This document shows positions 16,668-25,024 of a stretch of 64,000 nucleotides of DNA, piece after piece. The notes beneath the pieces are model-generated. The model made no database searches. It worked only from the letters and a program-made list of their open reading frames with translations, and was not told the DNA's origin. Each line of letters begins with the position of its first letter. Position 1 is the first letter of the stretch. The position numbers and the translations under genes are program-made. The stretch is from Weissella diestrammenae (lineage in GTDB: Bacteria > Bacillota > Bacilli > Lactobacillales > Lactobacillaceae), in NCBI RefSeq assembly GCF_014397255.1, contig NZ_CP060724.1:1550001-1614000 (forward strand), in the 5' to 3' direction.

Positions 16668-17999
16668 ATGATTAAGAAAATGAGTCAATATATTACATTA
16701 GCAACTGTTTTGGGAGCAACAGCTGCTTCAGTTGTGCCAATAGAAGCCGCCACCCACAAACGCCAAGAGATCGTCTTTTGGCATTCAATGACCGGACAGA
16801 ACGAGAAAGCAATTCAACGTGTGGTTCATAACTTTAATAACAGTCAACAAAAATATCGCGTGGTGTCAGAATTTCAAGGCCAGTATGTTGAAGCTCTGCC
16901 TAAGTTTTTATCGGTCGGTGGGACAAAGAAAGCACCTGACCTTTTTCAATCAAATGAAATTTCAACGAAACAGTTAGCAACATCAGGTATGATCGAGCCC
17001 ATGCAAACGTTGATTAATAAGTATCATTTTCAAACAAAAGGACTTCAAAAGAATATTTTGAATTATTATACGGTTGATCATAAACTCTATTCAATGCCAT
17101 TCAATTCTAGTGCACCGGTTCTTTATTATAATAAGGACGCCTTTAAGGCGGCTGGCATTGATAATTTGCCAGAAAATCCGACTTTTGAACAAGTAACGGC
17201 AGCTGCCAAGCAACTAAAAGCAAAGTCTGGTCAGGCTCGCTTATCAATTTTGCCGTATGGGTGGCTATTTGAAGAATTACTAGCAAATCAGAACCAAAAC
17301 TTGGTCAATCATGGTAATGGTCGCAAAATAACAGCGACTAAAGCAACTTTTAATAACCAAGCGGGTGAAAATATCTTAAACTGGGTAAAAACCAACGCAG
17401 ATAACAAAGCATTGGTCGACTATGGGACAGGTGCAAATGCCGGTGATAGTGAATTGTCTGGTTTTACGTCGGGTCAAATTGATATGTTCATGAATTCATC
17501 AGCTTCGCTTGGAAGCATAAAAAAGGATGCTAAATTCAATGTCGGGGTCACCTATTTACCACATCCACAAAGTCAAAAATCAAATGGGGTCGTAATTGGT
17601 GGGGCTAGCATCTGGCAAGCTAAAGGTAAGTCATTTAAGGCTCAAAAAGGGTCTATGGCATTCTTAGAATTTGCTACCTCAGCTAAAACCCAGGCACAAT
17701 GGTCAGTTGATACAGGTTACTTTGCTGTGAATAAGAAGGCATATCAAGAACCAATTTTAAAGGATGCCTTTAAAACAAGTCCGATGTTGGCTGCACCACT
17801 AAATCAATTGCAAGCAACTAAATTAAACATAGCGAGCTCGGGTGCATTAATTACCTCAATGAGCAAAGAACGGATTAATGTACAAAACGCGATGGAAAAT
17901 GTTACCAATGGCAAATCAGTTAAGGACGAGTTAAAGAAAGCAAATTCGCAAACGACCCGTGACATTAAAACGGCGAATGAACAGACAGGAGATCAATAG
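16668..17999 (+). CDS. ugpB: Extracellular solute-binding protein, UgpB type, without lipobox
   Basis: The 443-residue protein captures the substrate outside the membrane. It has a signal peptide (about 1-27, ending near VVPIEAA), then the family blocks IVFWHSMTGQNEKAIQRVV, YNKDAFKAAGIDNLPENP and the C-terminal lobe. Binding proteins of Gram-positive bacteria are normally lipoproteins, but this one has no cysteine in or near the signal peptide, so it would be released by signal peptidase I or stay anchored by an uncut signal. The linked glycerophosphodiesterase supports glycerol phosphate or glycerophosphodiester as substrate. Confidence 0.85.
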   Translation: MIKKMSQYITLATVLGATAASVVPIEAATHKRQEIVFWHSMTGQNEKAIQRVVHNFNNSQQKYRVVSEFQGQYVEALPKFLSVGGTKKAPDLFQSNEISTKQLATSGMIEPMQTLINKYHFQTKGLQKNILNYYTVDHKLYSMPFNSSAPVLYYNKDAFKAAGIDNLPENPTFEQVTAAAKQLKAKSGQARLSILPYGWLFEELLANQNQNLVNHGNGRKITATKATFNNQAGENILNWVKTNADNKALVDYGTGANAGDSELSGFTSGQIDMFMNSSASLGSIKKDAKFNVGVTYLPHPQSQKSNGVVIGGASIWQAKGKSFKAQKGSMAFLEFATSAKTQAQWSVDTGYFAVNKKAYQEPILKDAFKTSPMLAAPLNQLQATKLNIASSGALITSMSKERINVQNAMENVTNGKSVKDELKKANSQTTRDIKTANEQTGDQ

Positions 18000-18001
18000 C
18001 G

Positions 18002-18718
18002 ATGATAACGACCATTTTCGGGCATCGTGGTATACCAGCTAAGTTCATTGAAAACTCACTCACTGGTTTTGAATATGTGGCTAACTTCGGTGAGGGCGTT
18101 GAATTTGATGTTCAGCTAACAAAGGATTTGATTCCGGTAGTGATGCATGATGAACGTATTGATCGAACAACTAATGGACGAGGCTTTATAAAAAATCTAT
18201 CATTGACTGAATTACGACAATTTCATTTAGTCAATGATCCAAATTGGCAGCATCAACAAATGAGCCACTTTGAAACCATTCCAACCTTAGCTGAGGTACT
18301 TGCCATTTTTAAAAATACAACAACGGTTATTAATATTGAGTTGAAAACGGATCGTTTTGCGTACCCAGGGATTGAAGCACAAGTTTTGGAAATACTAACA
18401 GCGTTTGATTTAACTCAGCGGACAACAATATCATCATTTAATCTTGCGACGTTACAACGTGTGAAATTATTAAGTCCAATACAGCGAACGGCGTATTTAA
18501 GCGAGCAAGAAATTCAGAATCCTGATTTTTTCATACAAAAATACCAACTCGATGCATTACATTTAAAGTGGCAGGCAATGTATTTTGGTTCACAGTTTAA
18601 ACAGCGTTTATGGACGGTTAATTCGGCAGACACAATGAAAAAAATAATGGGCAAAAAAGTCGCTGGAATTTTTACAGATGATTTTGAATTGGCAGCACAA
18701 TTTAGAAAGCAAATATAA
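18002..18718 (+). CDS. Cytoplasmic glycerophosphodiester phosphodiesterase
   Basis: The 238-residue GDPD-family TIM barrel hydrolyses glycerophosphodiesters to glycerol 3-phosphate and an alcohol. It starts with the catalytic FGHRGIP (His and Arg, residues 7-9), then GVEFDVQLTKD (metal-binding Glu and Asp), VMHDERIDRTTNGRG (second catalytic His) and the late INIELKTD. There is no signal peptide, so it acts in the cytosol on imported substrates, as UgpQ does. It begins two bases after the ugpB stop and ends the operon at a terminator. Confidence 0.92.
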   Translation: MITTIFGHRGIPAKFIENSLTGFEYVANFGEGVEFDVQLTKDLIPVVMHDERIDRTTNGRGFIKNLSLTELRQFHLVNDPNWQHQQMSHFETIPTLAEVLAIFKNTTTVINIELKTDRFAYPGIEAQVLEILTAFDLTQRTTISSFNLATLQRVKLLSPIQRTAYLSEQEIQNPDFFIQKYQLDALHLKWQAMYFGSQFKQRLWTVNSADTMKKIMGKKVAGIFTDDFELAAQFRKQI

Positions 18719-18738
18719 GGTCATATTTGGCAGTTGAC

Positions 18739-18764
18739 GCATCACATTTGTGGTGCGCTTTTTA
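18739..18764 (+). terminator. Terminator of the ugp operon
   Basis: GCATCAC-4 nt-GTGGTGC (7-bp stem with one G-T pair) is followed by GCTTTTT. Confidence 0.75.
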
Positions 18765-18796
18765 CAATAAAAAATACAAAAGCCATAATAAAATAT

Positions 18797-18823
18797 TTGA
18801 CAACGCTTACATTGTGATATAAT
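18797..18823 (+). promoter_or_regulatory. Promoter of the MUB-like gene with cre-like spacer
   Basis: TTGACA (18797-18802) and TATAAT (18818-18823) are both consensus, but the spacer is only 15 bases. TGACAACGCTTACA (18798-18811) matches 13 of 14 cre positions and covers the -35 and spacer, so catabolite repression is likely. Confidence 0.65.
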
Positions 18824-18826
18824 TAA

Positions 18827-18892
18827 TTATGTTAGAAACGTTGATTTGCACGTGTTTGGGTGGGGCCAAACATCAAAACGTGCACGACATAA
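18827..18892 (+). ncRNA. Structured 5' leader RNA upstream of the MUB-like gene
   Basis: Three nested complementary blocks lie just after the promoter: TTATG (18827-18831) with CATAA (18888-18892), TGCACGT (18847-18853) with ACGTGCA (18878-18884), and GTTTGG (18854-18859) with CCAAAC (18866-18871). TTGAT (18841-18845) can alternatively pair with ATCAA (18872-18876). No T-run follows, so it is not a simple terminator. I do not recognise an Rfam class. It could stabilise the mRNA, bind a protein, or act as a switch with the leader ORF downstream. Confidence 0.5.
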
Positions 18893-18918
18893 CAATCATT
18901 TTTGAAAGGGGGATTTCA

Positions 18919-18963
18919 ATGATGACTGAACGTGAAGGGATGCATATTGATGATTCTCATTGA
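18919..18963 (+). CDS. Putative 14-residue leader peptide
   Basis: A strong RBS (AAAGGGGG) stands 7 bases before ATG 18919, opening MMTEREGMHIDDSH and a TGA stop. The peptide lies between the structured leader and the MUB-like gene in the same transcript. It is acidic and carries two His near the end. It may be a translated leader for attenuation or coupling, or simply a standby ribosome site. No homologue is known to me. Confidence 0.4.
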   Translation: MMTEREGMHIDDSH

Positions 18964-19020
18964 GAAACTATTAAGTATTGAGTGAACACATAAAAAGGGA
19001 TTTATTTTTTGGGGGAGAGA

Positions 19021-20007
19021 ATGAAATTTACGCAGAATACGAAACAAATTGTTGTAGGATCATTGATGGTCAGTATGATGAGTGGTATGATGTTAAATTC
19101 CCAGGGGGAGATATTAGCAAGTAGTCAAATTCATCAGAACAACGAGGTCAAAAATACAACGCGCGATACGGTTAAAGTTGGTAAAGCCGAGGTAACCTTT
19201 ATCGATGACACAACGGGGGCATTGTTGTATGTCGAAACAGTGATTGGACCAGTTGGCAATCAGTGCGATTATCTTGCTGTTTATCCCATAAATGCATATA
19301 TGGCACAAGGTTATCGTTTGGTATCAAATGATTTTCCTGATGATGGAATTGTGTATACCGAAAAAACCCAGCAATACACTGTTCATCTTGAGCATGCAGT
19401 GACTGTTATCGATCCGGAACATCCTCAAGTCCCAGGCGAACCAATTAATCCAGAATATCCTGAAGGAGTTAAGTGGCCAGAGGGGGTTGATGAACAGGGA
19501 CTGACCGATACAGTGAAGGAGACGATTCATTATCTATATGATGATGGCAGCATTGCAGCTCCAAATCAAGTTAATGAAATCAAATTCACCCACCAAATGA
19601 CGATTGATAATGTCACTGGTGCGATTGTCCAAGATCAGGGTTGGCAAGGTCAGCCACAGGATTCATTTGGTGCAGTACAATCACCTGATATTCCGGGGTA
19701 TACACCAGATTACACGCAGATTGATACTATTCAACATGTCAAGCATGATAGTGAAGACATTGATAAAACCATTATTTACTCAAAGCCTGTCGATAATAAT
19801 CACCAGACGGATACAAAACCTACTGTGTCTGAGAAGGAACAGGTTGTTCAATTCAAACATGCAGGCGAACAAGAAACATCAAATCCTGTGGCTTTACCAC
19901 AAACAGGTCAAGATAATCATTGGCAAACCAGCATTTATTTATTATTGAGTTTAGTGATGAGCTTGGCCATTGTTTGGATAATGCCATGGTTGAAAAAATC
20001 AAAATGA
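19021..20007 (+). CDS. LPXTG surface protein with MUB/MucBP-type mucin-binding domain
   Basis: The 328-residue protein has a signal peptide (about 1-34), then a mucus-binding-protein repeat: AEVTFIDDTTGALLYVE, MAQGYRLVSNDFPDDG, YTVHLEHAVTVIDPEHPQVPG, PEYPEGVKWPEGVD, then LTDTVKETIHYLYDDGS and IPGYTPDY. A short linker leads to LPQTG (292-296), a hydrophobic span and KKSK. It is anchored to peptidoglycan by sortase and probably binds mucin glycans. ATG 19021 is chosen over an in-frame TTG 19009 because GGGGGAG lies just before it. It is much shorter than classical multi-repeat MUB proteins. Expression runs from the cre-bearing promoter through the leader RNA. Confidence 0.87.
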   Translation: MKFTQNTKQIVVGSLMVSMMSGMMLNSQGEILASSQIHQNNEVKNTTRDTVKVGKAEVTFIDDTTGALLYVETVIGPVGNQCDYLAVYPINAYMAQGYRLVSNDFPDDGIVYTEKTQQYTVHLEHAVTVIDPEHPQVPGEPINPEYPEGVKWPEGVDEQGLTDTVKETIHYLYDDGSIAAPNQVNEIKFTHQMTIDNVTGAIVQDQGWQGQPQDSFGAVQSPDIPGYTPDYTQIDTIQHVKHDSEDIDKTIIYSKPVDNNHQTDTKPTVSEKEQVVQFKHAGEQETSNPVALPQTGQDNHWQTSIYLLLSLVMSLAIVWIMPWLKKSK

Positions 20008-20035
20008 CACCATCTTTGTATGATATTAAACCAGA

Positions 20036-20058
20036 AGCGTCTAAGGACGCTTTTTTTC
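20036..20058 (+). terminator. Terminator after the MUB-like gene
   Basis: AGCGTC-TAAG-GACGCT followed by seven T residues. Confidence 0.88.
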
Positions 20059-20116
20059 TGTCTTATCTTGTTAAATTATCAGATTGATTCTTATTAAAAA
20101 AAATAATTAATTAAGG

Positions 20117-20148
20117 CTTGACTTAAAGTCGACTTGAAGGTTTTTAAT
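20117..20148 (+). promoter_or_regulatory. MerR-type promoter/operator 1
   Basis: TTGACT (20118-20123) and TTTAAT (20143-20148) are separated by 19 bases, the long spacer typical of MerR activation. The spacer carries the dyad CTTAAAGTCGACTTGAAG (20122-20139). The same dyad architecture recurs at 23637. The MerR gene at 23081 is the likely regulator. Confidence 0.75.
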
Positions 20149-20180
20149 AGAGTTTGTTAATTGAAAGCGAGGAGAACAAC

Positions 20181-21050
20181 ATGAATTATTTGACATTAAA
20201 TAATGGTGAAAAGATGCCGCAATTAGGCTTTGGTGTCTATCAAATTGAACCGACACAAACAGCTGATGCAGTATATGAGGCTATTAAGACTGGATATCGT
20301 TTGATTGATACGGCCGCAGTCTATGGAAATGAACGCGAAACCGGTGAGGGCATTCAACGAGCTATTGATGCGGGTCTTGTGACACGACGTGAATTATTTG
20401 TCACGTCAAAATTGTTTATTTTACAAGCGCCATTTGATCGTGCACAAGCAACGATTGCGCATTCCTTAGCAACCATGGGACTTGAATATCTAGATTTGTA
20501 TTTAATTCATCAACCTTATGGGGATATTTATGGTGCATGGCGAGCACTCGTATCAGCGCAGAAAGAAGGCCTGGTTAACTCAATCGGTATTTCCAATTTT
20601 AAATCAGCTAAAATGATTGAATTTGTAGGCCTCAATCAAGTGAAGCCACAGGTCAATCAAATCGAAGTTAATCCATGGTATCAAAGGCAACATGATCAAG
20701 ATTGGCATCAAAAATATGATGTACAAGTCGAAGCTTGGGCGCCATTTGCTGAAGGTCGTCAAGATTTATTCAAAAACCCAGTTTTGCAAGAAATTGGTAA
20801 TCAATATCACAAGTCAGTGGGACAAGTTGTCTTACGTTGGTTGATGCAGCGGGGGATTGTTGCGCTTGCAAAGTCAACAAAACCAGAACGCATGGCTGAA
20901 AATATTGCTATTTTTGATTTTGAATTAACCAAAACAGATATGGCACATATTGCAGCGCTTGATTTGAACGAATCTGCATTCTTTGACCATGATGCACCTG
21001 AGCAAGTTGAGTGGTTTATGCAGCGTATGCAAGATACAGAATCAAATTAG
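20181..21050 (+). CDS. Aldo/keto reductase
   Basis: The 289-residue NADPH-dependent reductase is a TIM barrel of the AKR family (2,5-diketogluconate reductase-like). The catalytic tetrad is visible: Asp and Tyr in LIDTAAVYGNE, Lys in FVTSKLF, His in YLIHQPYG. The cofactor region is ALAKSTKPERMAEN. ATG 20181 is chosen for the GAGGAG seven bases before it; the frame extends to 20154 without support. It is the first gene after MerR operator 1 and probably detoxifies reactive aldehydes. The broken MFS transporter follows after 18 bases. Confidence 0.9.
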   Translation: MNYLTLNNGEKMPQLGFGVYQIEPTQTADAVYEAIKTGYRLIDTAAVYGNERETGEGIQRAIDAGLVTRRELFVTSKLFILQAPFDRAQATIAHSLATMGLEYLDLYLIHQPYGDIYGAWRALVSAQKEGLVNSIGISNFKSAKMIEFVGLNQVKPQVNQIEVNPWYQRQHDQDWHQKYDVQVEAWAPFAEGRQDLFKNPVLQEIGNQYHKSVGQVVLRWLMQRGIVALAKSTKPERMAENIAIFDFELTKTDMAHIAALDLNESAFFDHDAPEQVEWFMQRMQDTESN

Positions 21051-21068
21051 AGGTCAGCAAACGTTTAT

Positions 21069-22386
21069 ATGCAAAGTAGAAATAAATTTGGTATCGTATT
21101 ACCGATAGCGCTGATTGCTTATTTTTTAATCTTGATGGATAACTCGATTGTCTTCACATCTAGTGTTGCGATTGGACAAGATTTACAGTTGAATCAAATG
21201 ATGTTGGCTTGGATTTCAAATGCTTATACGCTGACATTTGGTAGTTTTTTGTTACTTAGTGGTCGATTGTCCGATTTGATTGGACGCAAGAAAATCTTCA
21301 TATTGGGACTAATGATTTTTGGCCTATCGTCATTATTAATCGCATGGTCACAACAAGCTATATTCACGATTTTTTTGCGGGGTGTCCAAGGAATTGGTTC
21401 TTCGATTTTAGCGCCTTCGACCCTAGCCTTAATGATGGATGCGTATCAGGGTGAACAACGCAGTCGAGCGATTGCTTATTATGGGCAATGGTGGTATTGG
21501 GTCGAGCTTAGGTCTGTTAATTGGTGGTTGGCTAACCACCATGATTTCATGGCGGGCAGGATTTTTAATCAATGTACCAGTTGCTTTGATGCTTTTGTGG
21601 TTAACTAGCCGGTTTATTCCATCTGATTCAGTGAACCATAAATCACAGCCACCGATAGACATCATCGGGGCCAGTCTCTCGATTATTGGTTTAATTAGTT
21701 TCGTCTACGGTTTAGTTGGTGATAGAATTCAAATGCTTTGGGTAGTCTTTGGTATCGTTATGCTGTTGCTATTTGTATATCAAGAGCATCGAACATCACA
21801 ACCATTATTGGCATTAGAATTATTCAAAAACCGTGATCGAACCAGTGCGTATTTGATGCGTTTGTTATTTATGATGGCAATGTTGCCTTACTGGTTCTTA
21901 TTGCCACAAATGATGCAAGCGCAGTACCACTTTACTGCGTTACAATCAGGAATGGCTTTCTTGCCACTCACGTTGGTGAATTTTATTGTCGCTATGCGCC
22001 TACCAGATATTACAGCAAAATTTGGGTCTAACCAAACGCTCGTTTTTGGTGAATTATTCTTGCTAGTTGGATTAGCATGGACGGCTTGGATGGATTTTAG
22101 TCAAGGCTACGTCATTGCGATTGCATTACCAATGCTAGTCATTGGCTTAGGACAAGGACTGATTTTAGCACCGGTAACGGCATTGGGGGTTGTTGATACG
22201 TCAGCGGAACTAGCCGGCATTGCATCAGGCGTGACGAATACGATGCATCAAATCGGTGGTCCGATTGGTCTGTCAGTCATGCTATTAGTGCAGGGTAATT
22301 TACATGTGAGTTTATGGATAATGGCGTTCTTTACGTTAATTGCATTGATAATTGGAATTAACGTCACCTACCATACAAAAAAATAA
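21069..22386 (+). pseudogene. MFS drug-type transporter, frameshifted
   Basis: Two overlapping frames together encode one major facilitator protein. The first (21069-~21485) gives helices 1-4, including MDNSIVFTSSVAIGQDLQL and the motif-A loop GRLSDLIGRKKIF. The second continues from GGIGSSLGLLIGGWLTTMIS to 22386. The switch lies at about 21483-21495 in a G-rich stretch and needs one extra base or two missing ones. As read, translation stops at 21608 after about 140 native residues. The family exports drugs or metabolites. It sits second in the MerR-controlled unit. Confidence 0.82.
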
Positions 22387-22426
22387 ATATTATATAATTA
22401 AAAGTGAAATTAAAAGGGGAAGAGCA

Positions 22427-23071
22427 ATGAAGATTACAATTTTAGGTGCGGCTGGACAGATCTCAAGACTGTTAATTCAGCGGTTATTGGATGAAACTGA
22501 CGCCGAACTAGTTTTGTTTGCGCGTCAAGCAGACACTCGGTTAGCACAGGCATTTAATATGCAATTTGATGACCGGATAACATTGGTTGCAGGCGATTTT
22601 TCAGACGCGAAGGTCCTGGAATCTGCAGTTTCTAATGCAGATATCGTCTATTTAAACACGGATCATGGCCAATCAGTTCAACAAACACTTATGGCCATGG
22701 ATTATGTCGGTGTTAAGCGTCTAATTGTGGCAGGTGTGCTTGGCATTTACGATGAAGTCACTGGCGCATTTGGAAAATGGAATCGTCAAATGGTTGGTCC
22801 AATTGGTGAGCGTGGCGCGATGATTGAAACTTTGGAAGCATCGGATTTAGATTATACTTATATGCGAATGACTTGGTTGTATAACCAGGCTGGTAAAACT
22901 GACTATGTTGTGTCGTATAAGGGTGAACCATTTACAGGTGCGCAAATTACGCGACAAGCGATTGTGCAGTATGTGTTGGATTTGATGGATGATTCCAAAC
23001 GCGATATTCGGGTAAGTGTTGGCCTTTGGGAACCAGGCAGTGAAGGCTTACCCAAGCCAAGCTGGTATTAG
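22427..23071 (+). CDS. NAD(P)-binding oxidoreductase, NmrA/SDR-a type
   Basis: The 214-residue protein has the N-terminal dinucleotide motif ITILGAAGQISRLLIQRLL (GxxGxxS/R variant) and later YTYMRMTWLYNQ, typical of NAD(P)H-binding NmrA-like proteins. These act as redox sensors or quinone/aldehyde reductases; the substrate is unknown. ATG 22427 is chosen because AAGGGGAAG stands just upstream. The start region overlaps nothing, and the MerR regulator gene follows after 9 bases, so the two are probably co-transcribed. Confidence 0.8.
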   Translation: MKITILGAAGQISRLLIQRLLDETDAELVLFARQADTRLAQAFNMQFDDRITLVAGDFSDAKVLESAVSNADIVYLNTDHGQSVQQTLMAMDYVGVKRLIVAGVLGIYDEVTGAFGKWNRQMVGPIGERGAMIETLEASDLDYTYMRMTWLYNQAGKTDYVVSYKGEPFTGAQITRQAIVQYVLDLMDDSKRDIRVSVGLWEPGSEGLPKPSWY

Positions 23072-23080
23072 GAGATATGA

Positions 23081-23521
23081 ATGAATATTAAAGAAGCAAG
23101 TGAATTAACAGGGGTTGAGTCGAGTACGATTCGCTATTATGAGCAAGTTGGATTGATTCCAACGGTTGATCGAAAGCCGAGCGGTGTGCGTGATTTTGAT
23201 GAATTCTATATTCGCCGCATTACCTTTGCTAAAAATATGCGTAGTGCTGGCATGTCAATTGACGCCATTAAACGATATGTGGAATTAGTGGACGATACAG
23301 CTCAACATGAGGCTGAGCAAAAAGCCATCTTAGTTGAACAAATTGGTATTCTTAAAGAAAAACGTGATGATTTAGAAGCGACAATTGGATATTTACAATT
23401 CAAAGTCGATCATTTTTATGATCATATGCTAGATGCTGAAGAGCAGTTGAAATTACTAGAAAAACAACATGAGATGACTAAGCGTAATCAAAAAGAGGCC
23501 TTGTGGTCTGATCGTGTGTAG
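23081..23521 (+). CDS. MerR-family transcriptional regulator (AdhR/NmlR-like)
   Basis: The 146-residue regulator has the MerR winged-helix N-terminus (MNIKEASELTGVESSTIRYY, EQVGLIP, RDFDEFYIRRITFAKNMRSAGMS) and a coiled-coil dimer helix (about 85-130). There is no cysteine in the visible sequence, so a thiol-switch mechanism as in AdhR of Bacillus is not supported. The flanking units each start with a 19-bp-spacer promoter with matching dyads, which this protein probably recognises. It ends the first unit. Confidence 0.9.
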   Translation: MNIKEASELTGVESSTIRYYEQVGLIPTVDRKPSGVRDFDEFYIRRITFAKNMRSAGMSIDAIKRYVELVDDTAQHEAEQKAILVEQIGILKEKRDDLEATIGYLQFKVDHFYDHMLDAEEQLKLLEKQHEMTKRNQKEALWSDRV

Positions 23522-23635
23522 TGAAGCATTTTTAAATGCTGTACTTTTATTTTATTGTTAGTTAAGAAATTGAAGGACTCTTGGTGAGATATACACTGAG
23601 AGTTTTTTTATTAAAGATATTTTAATGAAAAAAGG

Positions 23636-23667
23636 CTTGCCTTAAAGTGCACTTCAAGGTTTATTGT
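23636..23667 (+). promoter_or_regulatory. MerR-type promoter/operator 2
   Basis: TTGCCT (23637-23642), a 19-base spacer and TATTGT (23662-23667) enclose the dyad CCTTAAAGTGCACTTCAAGG (23640-23659; 18 of 20 positions symmetrical). The layout matches operator 1 at 20117. Confidence 0.78.
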
Positions 23668-23710
23668 TAATTTGTATTAAAGATGAATTGAAAGAAAGAA
23701 GGCAGTAAGT

Positions 23711-24049
23711 ATGGCTAATAAAATAACAGCTGGCGCAGACATGTTAGGTGAATTTGCGCCACAATTTGCACATTTGAATGATGATGTGCTCTTTGGCGAA
23801 GTATGGTCACAAGAGACAGAGTTGTCAGCACGTGATCGTAGTCTGATGACGATTACGGCACTAGTGACGCAGGGCGCATTTGAACAATTACCATTTCATA
23901 TGCAAAAAGGAAAAGAAAATGGGCTGAAACAAGTCGAAGTTGTCGCGATGATTACCCAATTGGCATTTTATGTTGGTTGGCCAAAAGCGTGGTCAGCTTT
24001 CAATATCGCTAAGCATATTTATGAGGAGACCGAAAATGGAAACAAATAA
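23711..24049 (+). CDS. Carboxymuconolactone decarboxylase-family protein
   Basis: The 112-residue small helical protein fits the CMD family (FGEVWSQETELSARDRSLMTITALVTQG, then ENGLKQVEVVAMITQLAFYVGWPKAWSAF). It lacks the CxxC of AhpD-type peroxidases, so a redox role through cysteines is unlikely. Family members in such islands often accompany reductases and cupins. It begins the second MerR-controlled unit; the RBS is GAAAGAAGG. Its end overlaps the cupin gene by 14 bases. Confidence 0.88.
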   Translation: MANKITAGADMLGEFAPQFAHLNDDVLFGEVWSQETELSARDRSLMTITALVTQGAFEQLPFHMQKGKENGLKQVEVVAMITQLAFYVGWPKAWSAFNIAKHIYEETENGNK

Positions 24050-24440
24050 AAACTTACGACAAGGCGCAATTTTTGGTGCTGGAGAAATTAATCCTTATGG
24101 GCAATTTTTCACAGGTGATACTTATTTGAAATTATTAGCAGATAGTCCAGATGGTCAAGTTGGTATTGGAACGGTTGATTTTGAACCAGGGGCACGCAAC
24201 AATTGGCATATTCATCATGATGGTTATCAAATTTTATTAGTGACGGCAGGCCATGGGTGGTATCAAGAGGCAGGGAAACCAGCGCAAGCATTAAAGGCTG
24301 GCGATGTTATTGTGACTCGTGAAGGTGTGAAACACTGGCACGGCGCACAAGCTGATAGCTGGTTTGAACACATTGCGTTGACTGCCGGAACACCTGAGTG
24401 GTTAGAACCAGTGAGCGACGAATGGTATCAAGCATTATAA
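24036..24440 (+). CDS. Cupin-domain protein
   Basis: The 134-residue protein is a single cupin barrel: metal-binding motif 1 NNWHIHHDGYQILLVTAGHGWYQ and motif 2 KAGDVIVTREGVKHWHG. The role is probably dioxygenase-, isomerase- or sensor-like; substrate unknown. ATG 24036 follows GAGGAGACC and overlaps the preceding gene, indicating coupling. It is commonly found next to CMD proteins and aldo/keto reductases. Confidence 0.88.
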   Translation: METNKNLRQGAIFGAGEINPYGQFFTGDTYLKLLADSPDGQVGIGTVDFEPGARNNWHIHHDGYQILLVTAGHGWYQEAGKPAQALKAGDVIVTREGVKHWHGAQADSWFEHIALTAGTPEWLEPVSDEWYQAL

Positions 24441-24459
24441 TCAAGGAGAATTAAAACAA

Positions 24460-24812
24460 ATGACAGAATCAAAGGTAATCGTGATTACGGGTGCTTCATC
24501 TGGTATTGGTGCGGCAACAGCAAAATTATTAGCTCAAAACGGGCTGTCCGCGCAATAAGCGAATCATTACGTGAGGAAATGGCACAAGCCAATAATAATG
24601 TTCGTGTGACAATTGTTTCATCAGGTGCAATTAATACCAATCTCTTGGATTCGGTAACCAATGCAGAAATGAAGGCTGGTTTTGAAGATTTTTACGCGCA
24701 ATATGGTATTTCTGCCGAACGAGTTGCCTTGACGATTAAACAGGCAATTGATTTGCCAGAAGATGCTGCTTGGAATGAGGTTGTCATACGTCCAAGTAAC
24801 CAAGTGATGTAA
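24460..24812 (+). pseudogene. Short-chain dehydrogenase, internally deleted
   Basis: The first 27 codons from ATG 24460 (RBS AAGGAG) encode an SDR start with the NADP motif VITGASSGIGAATAKLL, then the frame shifts and stops at once. In another frame the sequence resumes at about 24546 with AVRAISESLREEMAQANNN, the helix that follows the catalytic YxxxK in SDRs, and runs to a normal end at 24812. About 115-130 internal codons, including the catalytic Ser-Tyr-Lys, are missing. A single deletion explains both the loss and the frame change. The product cannot be active. Confidence 0.85.
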
Positions 24813-25024
24813 GCATACAGTGAGGTTTTTGATCCGAATGCATTAATTGGAATGAGAACCAGACGATAATATACTGATTGGTGTCTGGTAAAAAGCGGGA
24901 TGTTGTTTCTTGATTTAGTGTCTTATCATGTCATTTTGAATTCGTTCAGATTCGTTAAGCTACGTTCGAATAGTATTGTTTGTGCTAAAATTATGAATAG
25001 AGTTATAGAAAGGAAATAAATCAC

